From positions 1-56,475 of the forward strand of contig SHLT01000004.1 in the NCBI GenBank assembly GCA_004282875.1: DNA of 56,475 bases. Reading direction: 5' to 3'. Below are positions 6,983 to 13,986 of the stretch, piece by piece. How positions within the stretch are numbered: the first letter of the stretch is position 1; every line of letters starts with the position of its first letter. The position numbers and the translations under genes were made by a program. The notes below the pieces were generated by a model, which made no database searches, was not told the origin of the DNA, and was given only the letters and a program-made list of their open reading frames with translations. This DNA comes from Chromatiales bacterium. Its GTDB lineage: Bacteria; Pseudomonadota; Gammaproteobacteria; Steroidobacterales; Woeseiaceae.

Positions 6983-6997
6983 GTCCGACAATCCGAA

Positions 6998-7099
6998 GCC
7001 GAACAGCGTGTTGCGACGTGTCTCCCGGCAATCTGTCACCATTCTCGTATTCGCAGGAAGGCCACCAGATCATGGTCGGAGGTTAGCTCGATGTCAGGT
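6998..7099 (+). repeat. attC site 14 (strongly decayed)
   Basis: The whole length is recognisable by alignment: GCCGAAC at 6998-7004, CTGTCACCATTCTCGTATTC in the middle, CCAGATCATGGTCGGAGG, ending GTCAGGT at 7093-7099. Both boxes have substitutions and the crossover triplet is GTC. The next gene's ATG (7091) lies within the site. Confidence 0.75.
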
Positions 7100-7489
7100 C
7101 GCATCAAGAACCTCGTATTCTACTTGGGACTAGGCATGCTGTTCACTCACGAGATGGACGCGATACCTAATCACGAGTGGCGTGTGCTTCCGCTACTTAG
7201 GTCGTTGCCTGATGCCACCGGAGAATTCGCCTTTCTTATCGCACATGTTCCAATTTTCGCCGTGGTTATCGCGTTGGTTGCGAGTCTCAATATGAAGACT
7301 CGCGTCAGGGCTCAGAAGATTGCCAGCGGCTTCCTAATCATCCATGCCGTCTTGCATTTTGTGTTCTCTGGTCACGGCGACTACGAGTTCTCTTCGATTA
7401 CCTCAATATTGTTGATCTACGGCGCAGCGCTTTGCGGTGTTGCGTTTTTCGCGGCACTCGTATTTGAACGCCAACCCGATGTGGACTAA
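7091..7489 (+). CDS. Cassette 14: small multi-pass membrane protein
   Basis: A 132-residue product with three or four hydrophobic segments (about 7-20, 46-64, 75-92 and 104-124). The pattern FYLGLGMLFTHEMDAIPNHEWRVLP at the N terminus (residues 10-34) occurs in small uncharacterised bacterial membrane proteins; the HE-x-D-A motif could bind metal. Function unknown. The ATG is inside the decayed attC, and the TAA stop is in the R''-like box of the following half site. Confidence 0.68.
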   Translation: MSGRIKNLVFYLGLGMLFTHEMDAIPNHEWRVLPLLRSLPDATGEFAFLIAHVPIFAVVIALVASLNMKTRVRAQKIASGFLIIHAVLHFVFSGHGDYEFSSITSILLIYGAALCGVAFFAALVFERQPDVD

Positions 7490-7510
7490 CAATGCGCTGC
7501 ACGTTGCAGG
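7484..7510 (+). repeat. Half attC (left arm only)
   Basis: GACTAAC at 7484-7490 followed by AATGCGCTGCACGTTGCAGG matches only the left arm of an attC. The hairpin and R' box are gone, and AAGGATG of the next gene follows directly. Confidence 0.65.
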
Positions 7511-7520
7511 AAGCGTAAGG

Positions 7521-8210
7521 ATGTCCCGGCTCCTAATCATCGTTCTATCAATGCTACTTTGGTTCGCAAACACTGAGGCACGCGAGCCCAGCGTCTGCTA
7601 CGGATCGACGGCAAACGGTCGCCTGGAGAATGGCTGGAGACTTCCGTCTGGCGGCGCCAACTTTCAGTCTTACTCAACGATGGGCGGAATTCTCGGCCGA
7701 ACATATGTTCATAGCTGGGTACATTCCGTTGTCTTGGAGGCATATTCAGAGCTTCAGAACACTCAGCCCGACACCATTTTCGTCTACGGCGAAACGGGTA
7801 AGAAGAAGGGTGGAGAGTTTGAGCCACACAAGACCCACAGAAACGGTTTATCCGTCGACTTCATGGTTCCCGTCCGAAATGATGACGGAGATTCTGTTCC
7901 GCTGCCTACCAGTGTTCTGAACAAATGGGGCTATGACCTGGAATTTGACAGCGAGGGTCGATTAGATGATCTCAGAATCGACTTCGACGCCCTGGCTGAG
8001 CACATCTATCAACTGCACCGTAAAGCGAAAGAAAATGGCGGCGATATCTGGCGGGTCATATTGGCGCCGGAACTGCAGCCGCACCTTCACCATTCGCCCC
8101 GGTGGCCATATCTGGAGACTAACGTTCAGTTTTCTACCGGGCGCTCCTGGGTTCGGCATGATGAGCACTATCATGTTGACTTCGTAGCGAGCTGTGAGCC
8201 AGAAACCTAG
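7521..8210 (+). CDS. Cassette 15: MepA-like penicillin-insensitive murein endopeptidase
   Basis: A 229-residue product from the ATG preceded by AAGG. Residues 1-21 are a signal peptide. The mature part carries the MepA-type metallopeptidase ligands: HKTHRNGLSVDF at about 103-114 (H106, D113) and HDEHYHVDF at 213-221 (H216, H218). The family cuts D-Ala-meso-DAP cross-links in peptidoglycan in the periplasm. It is shorter than E. coli MepA but has the full ligand set. The frame is open further upstream, but that part overlaps cassette 14. The stop TAG lies in the decayed attC. Confidence 0.87.
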   Translation: MSRLLIIVLSMLLWFANTEAREPSVCYGSTANGRLENGWRLPSGGANFQSYSTMGGILGRTYVHSWVHSVVLEAYSELQNTQPDTIFVYGETGKKKGGEFEPHKTHRNGLSVDFMVPVRNDDGDSVPLPTSVLNKWGYDLEFDSEGRLDDLRIDFDALAEHIYQLHRKAKENGGDIWRVILAPELQPHLHHSPRWPYLETNVQFSTGRSWVRHDEHYHVDFVASCEPET

Positions 8211-8306
8211 GCTGGCGCGGCATCGTGTCTTCTGGCTGGCTGTCACTGTGCTTTCTTTCACAACGCCAGCGCTAGATACTGGTCGCAGGTTCGCTTATCG
8301 CCAGGT
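8205..8306 (+). repeat. attC site 16 (last, most decayed)
   Basis: ACCTAGG at 8205-8211 and GCCAGGT at 8300-8306 take the place of the R'' and R' boxes. GTCACTGTGCTTTC and CTAGATACTGGTCGCAGG in between still align with the attC consensus. GTT has become GCC. No further attC-like sequence follows. Confidence 0.75.
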
Positions 8307-8309
8307 GGC

Positions 8310-8720
8310 ATGATGGAATCGACGTCTGTCTTTCTGCTCGCAGCGGATGCGCTTCTGTTAACGCATGCTCTTTTTGTCGCGTTCGTCATTTTTGGTTTGC
8401 TGCTTGTTTTTGCCGGCAAGCTGCTTGCATGGCGCTGGGTTCGCAACCCGTGGTTCCGCCTGGCACACCTCCTGGCGATTGGTGTGGTGGCGGTCCAGTC
8501 ATGGCTGGGAATAATCTGTCCCCTCACGACCTGGGAGATGGCGCTCCGCGAGAAGGTGGGAGACGCTGTTTACGGTGGCACCTTCATTTCGCATTGGCTC
8601 GACAAACTTCTGTATTACAGCGCGCCGGCCTGGGTATTCGTTCTTTGCTATACCGTCTTCGGCCTGCTGGTCCTGGCGGCCTGGTTCTGGGTTCGCCCAA
8701 ACCCGTTTAGCCGCAAGTGA
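8310..8720 (+). CDS. DUF2784 family membrane protein
   Basis: A 136-residue product with three or four membrane helices. The N-terminal LLTHALFVAFVIFGLLLV, the WRWVRNPWFRLAHLLAI segment, and W-L-G-I-I-C-P-L-T-T-W-E at about 67-78 are the marks of DUF2784 inner-membrane proteins, whose role is unknown. It begins three bases after the last decayed attC and has no attC behind it. It is either the fossil last cassette or the first resident chromosomal gene. Two adjacent ATGs at 8310 and 8313 are possible starts. Confidence 0.85.
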   Translation: MMESTSVFLLAADALLLTHALFVAFVIFGLLLVFAGKLLAWRWVRNPWFRLAHLLAIGVVAVQSWLGIICPLTTWEMALREKVGDAVYGGTFISHWLDKLLYYSAPAWVFVLCYTVFGLLVLAAWFWVRPNPFSRK

Positions 8721-8756
8721 TAGGATCAGTATTGATATGGGTCTCGGGCGTGTTCA

Positions 8757-9149
8757 ATGACTAAAGCCATTCGATTCAATCCGGCGACACACACGGTGGG
8801 GCTGACGCGCGGCTTTGCGGCGTCAACAATGCCCGAACAGCCGGACCCGCCGGTTCCCTTTTCCGGCATTACGTTTGGCGTCGCGACCATGTCGGAAAAC
8901 TCGCCGCATGGTGGCGAGGTACATCCGGACGGTGATGAGGTTCTCTATCTCATATCCGGCCTCGTCAATGTCGTGTTCCTCGATAGCGACGAGGAGGATA
9001 TTGAAGTCCGGCCGGGTGATGGGCTGGTTGTTCCCAAGGGTGTCTGGCATCGGGTCGACATCATCGAGCCCAGCCAGATCGTCTATCTAACGCCCGGTCC
9101 CAACAATCAATTCAGACCATTGCCAGAACAAACGGACGTGTCACCATGA
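8757..9149 (+). CDS. Cupin-domain protein
   Basis: A 130-residue single-domain cupin. HPDGDEVLYLISG at about 57-69 supplies the first motif (H-x(4)-E) and PGDGLVVPKGVWHRV at 86-100 the second (P-x-G-x(5)-P-x-G-x-x-H), giving likely metal ligands H57, E62 and H98. Small cupins of this kind bind or degrade small molecules, or act as sensors. The stop overlaps the ATG of the next gene by ATGA, so the two are translationally coupled. Confidence 0.85.
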   Translation: MTKAIRFNPATHTVGLTRGFAASTMPEQPDPPVPFSGITFGVATMSENSPHGGEVHPDGDEVLYLISGLVNVVFLDSDEEDIEVRPGDGLVVPKGVWHRVDIIEPSQIVYLTPGPNNQFRPLPEQTDVSP

Positions 9150-9514
9150 GAATCGCCGTTACCATAGTTGCCGTTCTGATCGGCCTTCTCAGTCTCGCTG
9201 CCGGGGGTGCGAAGATCGCGCTGGTTCCGGAAGAGGTCGTCTTCCTCAGCCAGTTTGGCTTCGTCAAGGGTCATACCGTGTCCTTCGGCGTAGTACAAGT
9301 CGTCGGCGGACTACTCATGCTAATTCCCAAGACGCGTTTTTTCGGCGCGCTTATTGCGGGGGCCGGGTTTGCGCTTTCGGTTGCTCTGCTGCTCGCCGCA
9401 GGCAATATGGCTTTCGCCGGTGTTTCCCTGGTACCCGTACTGCTCGCCGGGTTCGTCGCATACCAGGGCTGGGCGGCCCGGCAGCCGAGTGCTGCAGGTG
9501 GCGAGGAGGCCTGA
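9146..9514 (+). CDS. DoxX-like membrane protein
   Basis: A 122-residue product with four predicted membrane helices (about 4-18, 44-60, 64-85 and 89-105). GGAKIAL near the start and the overall size fit the DoxX-like family of four-helix inner-membrane proteins. Some act with thiol or redox partners, but most are uncharacterised. The start overlaps the cupin stop by four bases, and the stop is immediately followed by the GTG of the next gene. Confidence 0.75.
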   Translation: MRIAVTIVAVLIGLLSLAAGGAKIALVPEEVVFLSQFGFVKGHTVSFGVVQVVGGLLMLIPKTRFFGALIAGAGFALSVALLLAAGNMAFAGVSLVPVLLAGFVAYQGWAARQPSAAGGEEA

Positions 9515-9757
9515 GTGAGCGATACGTCAAACCTTCCGGCGGAGGTCGTTAACGCGATTCTCGCGGGCCGGAAAATCGAGGCCATCAAGCTGCTGCGCGA
9601 AGCGAGGGGCATTGGCCTCAAGGAGGCGAAGCACGCGGTGGATGCATACATTCGAGAGAACCCTTCCGCTCAACAACGCCGACCGAGTGGCGGAGGCCTG
9701 GTTATCATCGTGGTTGTAGCGATACTCGGCTACGCGATATACAAAACTCTCGGGTAA
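9515..9757 (+). CDS. Membrane-anchored protein with ribosomal L7/L12 C-terminal-like domain
   Basis: An 80-residue product with a GTG start directly after the previous stop. Residues 9-50 (NAILAGRKIEAIKLLREARG, LKEAKHAVDAYI) match the helix-helix-strand core of the L7/L12 C-terminal domain, which in the ribosome docks translation factors. A Pro/Arg linker leads to a C-terminal membrane helix (about 61-78). It is not a ribosomal protein; such anchored domains are scattered in bacteria with no known job. Confidence 0.75.
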   Translation: MSDTSNLPAEVVNAILAGRKIEAIKLLREARGIGLKEAKHAVDAYIRENPSAQQRRPSGGGLVIIVVVAILGYAIYKTLG

Positions 9758-9791
9758 ACAGGTTTCTATTCCACCAGGGGAACTGGATCAA

Positions 9792-10202
9792 ATGACACGA
9801 TTTTCACTTATCCTGAGCCTGGCCGCCGTAGCGTCGCTTGCGGCCTGCGAAAACGAGTCTCAGGAACCGTCTGCCGCGGCGAAAGCACTTGACGATCTTC
9901 AGGCAAAGTACGATGAATTGGTCAAAGACAAGGTCGATGTTCCGGTCGACTGGGCGGCAGAGGACCTGGAAAACATCGGTGACTGGGAGTATCGCGTAGA
10001 GAATATCCCCTATTCGTCACCTGAGGATTTCGCAGCGCAGCTCAACGTGCTTGGCAACGAACGCTGGGAAGTGATCTGGCTCGAGAGAACGCCAGACGGT
10101 TTTCTTGCGATCCTCAAGAAGCCCTCGATAAGCTACCTGAGCAAGGTACCGCTCTCCGAGATCGGCAAGTACGTCATCGGCATCTCGGACGGCCAGCAAT
10201 AG
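9792..10202 (+). CDS. Lipoprotein with DUF4177-like domain
   Basis: A 136-residue product. SLAAC at about residues 15-19 is a lipobox. A coiled helical segment (AAKALDDLQAKYDELVKD) precedes a small domain, about residues 65-112, with WEYRVENI and LGNERWEVIWLERTPDG. That repeats the W-E-Y...G-x-x-G-W-E-x-V pattern of DUF4177 proteins. Function unknown. An AGGGGAAC sequence lies about nine bases before the ATG. Confidence 0.72.
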   Translation: MTRFSLILSLAAVASLAACENESQEPSAAAKALDDLQAKYDELVKDKVDVPVDWAAEDLENIGDWEYRVENIPYSSPEDFAAQLNVLGNERWEVIWLERTPDGFLAILKKPSISYLSKVPLSEIGKYVIGISDGQQ

Positions 10203-10212
10203 ACTGGCGGAT

Positions 10213-10599
10213 GTGAGTGCAATCAGGACAGCGTTCGCCGGCGCCAGCGTGGTCACCCAGTTAGTCGGGTTGATCAGCGTCGGCTTCCTGGTTTTCGACC
10301 TTGCTACGCTGCCGGAATCACTGATGGCGCAAGCCGCGGACGACACCGCGTTTGTTAATCCGTACATTCATGAAACCGTTGCGTCCTACGGAGCCTGGTT
10401 CGGCGCCGGTATGGTCGCGGCGATGGTCGCCTGGCTGCTGATCCTGAAGGGCGCCTACAGGGCCACGTGGTTTCTCCGGGTTTCCCGGGTCCTGGCCTGG
10501 TCGTGGTTACCACTAATTCCTGTTGGCACGATTGTCGGATTGCTCGTGTTGCGTGCGCGTACGGGCGCTATCGCGGAGGGGAAGCATGAAAACGATTGA
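10213..10599 (+). CDS. Small membrane protein of unknown function
   Basis: A 128-residue product with GTG start. The ATG two bases upstream is out of frame and stops at once. Three hydrophobic segments lie at about 10-28, 60-78 and 96-114. No family recognised. The 3' end overlaps the start of the next gene by 14 bp, which points to a co-transcribed pair. Confidence 0.65.
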   Translation: MSAIRTAFAGASVVTQLVGLISVGFLVFDLATLPESLMAQAADDTAFVNPYIHETVASYGAWFGAGMVAAMVAWLLILKGAYRATWFLRVSRVLAWSWLPLIPVGTIVGLLVLRARTGAIAEGKHEND

Positions 10600-11152
10600 A
10601 TCGCTCATGGCACGTGCCCGGCACTGGCAGCTTCTCATTCTGATGCTTGCCCCAATGCTTGCAGCGGGCAGGATTCAAGCAGACCTGATGGGCCCCGGGC
10701 AAAACTTCGGACAGCTAAGCGATGCAATTTCCAGGATTATGCTGGTCTCTCTTCCGGGCTGGGTGCTGATGTACGTCTGGATCTGGGTTTTGGCCAGAGT
10801 CTGTAACGCGAGCTTGCCACCGGCATTGCGCAGAAAGGAGCGGTTTCTCAACATCGGTATGCCGTTCGCGATCGCATACGTGATCGTGGCCGCCTGGGCT
10901 TTCCCAAAAGTCCTGATGACTGCGGAAGGATCGTACTTGATGGCTCCCCTTATCATCGCCCATTTGACGGCCACGGTGTTGCTCTTCTACTCGGCGATAT
11001 TCGCGGCAAGAAGTGTTGCGTCGCTAGGGCATGATCGCATGGCCGGTTTTGGCCGAAGCTTCCTGTTCTTCCTCGGAATACTCTACTTCTTTGTCGGGAT
11101 CTGGTTTATTCAGCCGCGGCTCAATGCGGCGTTCGAGGAATCGCAACCGTAA
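10586..11152 (+). CDS. Multi-pass membrane protein of unknown function
   Basis: A 188-residue product from the ATG at 10586, preceded by GGAGGGGAAGC, a strong ribosome binding site. The longer open frame upstream lies in the previous gene. Five hydrophobic segments are visible (about 13-29, 50-72, 93-112, 119-141 and 156-176). No family recognised. Its last 32 bp overlap the 3' end of the convergent histidine kinase gene. Confidence 0.7.
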   Translation: MKTIESLMARARHWQLLILMLAPMLAAGRIQADLMGPGQNFGQLSDAISRIMLVSLPGWVLMYVWIWVLARVCNASLPPALRRKERFLNIGMPFAIAYVIVAAWAFPKVLMTAEGSYLMAPLIIAHLTATVLLFYSAIFAARSVASLGHDRMAGFGRSFLFFLGILYFFVGIWFIQPRLNAAFEESQP

Positions 11153-13157
11153 AGCGCACGCCACCCATGACGTTGTCCGCGCTGATGTTGCCACCGTGGC
11201 CTTCTGCGATAAGGCGCGCGACGTAGAGGCCCAGGCCCAGGTGACGCGAATCCTTGCCGGCGCGCATCGAGACCATCGAGTCGAACATCTGTGAACGCAT
11301 GCGCTCCGGTAACTCCGGCCCCGGATTCGTCACGCCGATAAGCAACGCATCGTCCCGCCCGTCCAGCGCCAGGCGGATCGTGTCACCGTCCGCACTGAAA
11401 TCGACGGCATTGTCGACGAGCTTGTCGAGCATCTGGATCAGCAACTCCGGAGATCCCGTCATCCGTGCCTCATCGACGTTGTTCGTAAACTCGAACTCCC
11501 GCCCCGTGTACGCGTCGCGGTAGGCGTTGGTCGTCGAATCGAGCACGGCGGCCAGGTCGAACTTCTCGGGCTCCGCGTGCGCCATGAGCTCCTCGACGCG
11601 GCTTGCTTCACTCATCGCGCTCAGAATACGCCGCAAACGATCTGCACCCTCGCGGGCTCTTTCCGTGTAACCGAGCGACGCTTCATTGAGCGGTTCGTGT
11701 TCGAGGTTCTCGAGCGAGGACGTAACGATCGCGAGCGGCGTGCGCAGTTCGTGAGACAGCTTCGACGCTAGCGATCGCAGGTACTCGTTGTACTCGCCGA
11801 GCTGTTGCAGCACCCACGAGAAACTGCGGGACAGGTCACCGATTTCATCATCGGCCAGCGCGCTCGGCAGCGCCGACGAGAGCTTCTCGTTTTCCAGCGC
11901 ATCCTCGGCCGCGATCGACAGTGCCCGGATGCGGCGCGACAGCCAGGTCGCGTAGCCGAGCAGGGCGCCGCCGACCACGAGTGCTGTGATCAGCGTGACG
12001 TTGATCAATCGCGCGAGGCCCGCGCTTCTCTGGCTCAGAATCGCATCGGTGCCGCGCTGCAGCACCACCGCACCGATCACTTCGTTGCCGGCACTGATCG
12101 GTGCGGCAACAGCGACAATCGCGGTGCCCGTATCCGTGTTCCGGAACCAGCTGCCCGTGCCCGACTCACGCCCTTCCAGTGCCGCGGTTACGTACGGCTG
12201 CTGCTCTCGGCCCAGCGGGTCGGGTTCGGCGAACGCCACCTCCTTGCCGCTTTCCACCAGCAGGTCGTAAATCTTGCGCACGAGCTTCGAACCCCCGGGG
12301 TCACTGCTCCCCGACCCCAGCGCGCCTGCCTCGCCGATGCGCCAGCCGTCTTCATTTGTCAGGATCAGCCGCGTATCACTCTGCAGACGAAGGTCCCCAA
12401 TAATTCGGCCGAGTTCGGGGTTCTTGCTCATCGTCGGGCCGGGCGAGTTCCCCGAAAATGAGCGGCTGCGGACGCCGGGTGCAAGGACATCGGCAGTGTT
12501 CTGGATGCTCAAGCCGAGGTGCGTGCCCAGCTGTCCCGATGGAATGCGCGCCTCGATACGATAGCCACCCGGGATGTCCTGCCAGTAGGCCGCGATCGAG
12601 GGTTCCGGCATGAAGCCGTTGGCCGAATGCTTGTAACTGATGATCCGGCCGGGCGCTTCGGCCGCAAACGAGAACGCCTCGCGCAGGTACGGCGGACTGC
12701 TGCTAACGAGGGTGACGCGATCCGCGAAGCGTGATGCGCCATCGACGACGATCGACTCCGGCGTCGCATAGATGATGTTGCGGTCGGTTATCTCGACGTA
12801 GAGGTAAGTCGCTTGCTCGTACGAGGCGATGGCAAAACGGATAGGCCCGTCTGCGCCGCGAATCGTGCGCAGGGAATCGGCGGGCAAGGTCCAGTCGTCG
12901 AAGTAGCCATCAATCCGGGGCGGGGAATCAAGCCGGTGCAGGTACAGCTGGTCGCCAGTGCCGAATCGCTTATCGCGTCGCGGGAACTCCTCGCGATATT
13001 GCTGCATGGAGCCGGCTATCGCGCGCGCCACGTCGTCCAGCATCTGCTCCTGCCCCTCGCGCAGCGCGATCTCGGTTTCGCGGATGAACTCGCAGCCGGC
13101 CCACGGCAGCATCAGCGTTAGAAGACTGACGAGCAGGAGCTGGCGGCGGAGATTCAT
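11121..13157 (-). CDS. pdsS: Dedicated-sortase-system sensor histidine kinase (PdsS)
   Basis: A 678-residue membrane histidine kinase. An N-terminal membrane segment (about 7-22) is followed by a large extracytoplasmic domain that starts with PPRIDGYFDDW (about 78-88), reminiscent of CBM9-type carbohydrate-binding sensors. A second membrane segment (about 385-405), a HAMP-like linker, and HisKA with SHELRTPLA (phospho-acceptor near H469) come next. The HATPase has DKLVDNAVDFSADG and GLGLYVARLIAEGHGG. Its position next to the regulator, VWA target and sortase matches the proteobacterial dedicated sortase system. It starts 16 bp after the regulator, so the pair is one operon. Confidence 0.9.
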   Translation of the reverse strand: MNLRRQLLLVSLLTLMLPWAGCEFIRETEIALREGQEQMLDDVARAIAGSMQQYREEFPRRDKRFGTGDQLYLHRLDSPPRIDGYFDDWTLPADSLRTIRGADGPIRFAIASYEQATYLYVEITDRNIIYATPESIVVDGASRFADRVTLVSSSPPYLREAFSFAAEAPGRIISYKHSANGFMPEPSIAAYWQDIPGGYRIEARIPSGQLGTHLGLSIQNTADVLAPGVRSRSFSGNSPGPTMSKNPELGRIIGDLRLQSDTRLILTNEDGWRIGEAGALGSGSSDPGGSKLVRKIYDLLVESGKEVAFAEPDPLGREQQPYVTAALEGRESGTGSWFRNTDTGTAIVAVAAPISAGNEVIGAVVLQRGTDAILSQRSAGLARLINVTLITALVVGGALLGYATWLSRRIRALSIAAEDALENEKLSSALPSALADDEIGDLSRSFSWVLQQLGEYNEYLRSLASKLSHELRTPLAIVTSSLENLEHEPLNEASLGYTERAREGADRLRRILSAMSEASRVEELMAHAEPEKFDLAAVLDSTTNAYRDAYTGREFEFTNNVDEARMTGSPELLIQMLDKLVDNAVDFSADGDTIRLALDGRDDALLIGVTNPGPELPERMRSQMFDSMVSMRAGKDSRHLGLGLYVARLIAEGHGGNISADNVMGGVRFTVAIPRTPH

Positions 13158-13173
13158 CTAGATCGCAGTTCAG

Positions 13174-13866
13174 CTATTCACTGATCCAGCGGTAGCCCAT
13201 TCCGTATACGGTTTCGATCGAGTCGAAGGTGTCGTCGATGGCCTGGAACTTGCGGCGAATGCGCTTCACATGGGAGGTGATCGTGTTGTCGTCGAGAACC
13301 GCCTGCGCCGCGTCCATGAGCTGCTGGCGATTCTTGACGTGACCGGGATAGCGCGCCAGCGCATGCACCAGCCAGAACTCGGTCAGCGTCAAACCGACCG
13401 GCTGTTCCTGCCAGTGAATCGTCATGCGCTCCGTGTCGATGCTGAGATCTCCGCGGGTGATGCGGCTCTCGTTGCCCTGGGGCTTTTGCATCGCGTCCAT
13501 GCGGCGAAACAAGGCGGCCACGCGAGCCATCAGGTGCGGCAGGCTGATGTCCTTGGTCAGGTAGTCATCGGCACCGAGGCGCAGCCCCGAGACCGCGTCG
13601 AACTCGCTGTCCCGCGCCGTCAAAAAAATGATCGGGAGATCAGCCGCGCGCGTGCGCAGCTCGCGACATAACTCGAAGCCGCCCTCGACGTCGTCCTTGA
13701 GGTTGACGTCGATCACGACGAGATCGGGCAAGCGGCTCTCGAACGCATCGAGGGCCGGCTGGCGGGCCTCGTAGCCGTCCACGACGTAGCCCTCGCGGCT
13801 GAACGCCGCGGCATAGTTTTCCCGGATTGCTGCCTCGTCTTCGACGATGGCGATTCGCTTGGCCAC
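13174..13866 (-). CDS. pdsR: Dedicated-sortase-system response regulator (PdsR, OmpR family)
   Basis: A 230-residue product. The receiver domain (1-120) has acidic E9/D10, phospho-acceptor D53 in VVIDVNL, T83 in FLTARD and K105 in YLTKD. The C-terminal winged helix (about 135-228) has LTLTEFWLVHALARYPGHVK and VYGMGYRWI, as in OmpR/PhoB proteins. The start is a GTG with AGGAGAG eight bases upstream. It is phosphorylated by the kinase that follows it and probably controls the divergent target/sortase genes across the 120-bp gap. Confidence 0.92.
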   Translation of the reverse strand: MAKRIAIVEDEAAIRENYAAAFSREGYVVDGYEARQPALDAFESRLPDLVVIDVNLKDDVEGGFELCRELRTRAADLPIIFLTARDSEFDAVSGLRLGADDYLTKDISLPHLMARVAALFRRMDAMQKPQGNESRITRGDLSIDTERMTIHWQEQPVGLTLTEFWLVHALARYPGHVKNRQQLMDAAQAVLDDNTITSHVKRIRRKFQAIDDTFDSIETVYGMGYRWISE

Positions 13867-13907
13867 TCGGCTCTCCTGCTTGGACCGTCACAATTTGCCA
13901 CATTCCG

Positions 13908-13930
13908 CCTGTGTATTGCCATGACACAGG
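13908..13930. promoter_or_regulatory. Inverted repeat between pdsR and the sortase target gene
   Basis: CCTGTGT at 13908-13914 and ACACAGG at 13924-13930 form a perfect 7-bp inverted repeat with a 9-bp spacer, in the middle of the 120-bp divergent intergenic region. It is a candidate operator for regulator binding. OmpR-type proteins usually prefer direct repeats, so the assignment is tentative. Confidence 0.4.
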
Positions 13931-13986
13931 CCCAGGACCGGCCCTTTGCGGCGCTTGAATAGTGAGGACGCCAAAGGGAGGCCACC

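Larger units (their letters stand above)
1..8306 (+). mobile_element. Integron cassette array (distal part, no integrase in window)
   Basis: About fifteen short genes lie head to tail on the + strand, separated by recurrent elements of about 100 bp. Each element starts with a CCTAAC-type box, contains a conserved segment GCCAGATACTGGTCG, and ends AACGTTAGGC. That is the layout of integron attC sites (R'' box RYYYAAC, R' box GTTRRRY). Near-identical attC sites across unrelated genes are the mark of a sedentary chromosomal integron. The DNA looks richer in A/T than the genes to its right. No integrase gene or attI site is visible, so this is either the far end of an integron whose intI lies left of base 1, or an integrase-less attC cluster. 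The right boundary is the last decayed attC near 8306. Confidence 0.93.

Noticed and set aside
1..8306. The repeated elements considered as a CRISPR array or REP/MITE cluster
   Set aside because: Spacers are genes of 240-690 bp, the repeats are about 100 bp with R''/R' boxes and a central hairpin, and there are no cas or transposase genes.
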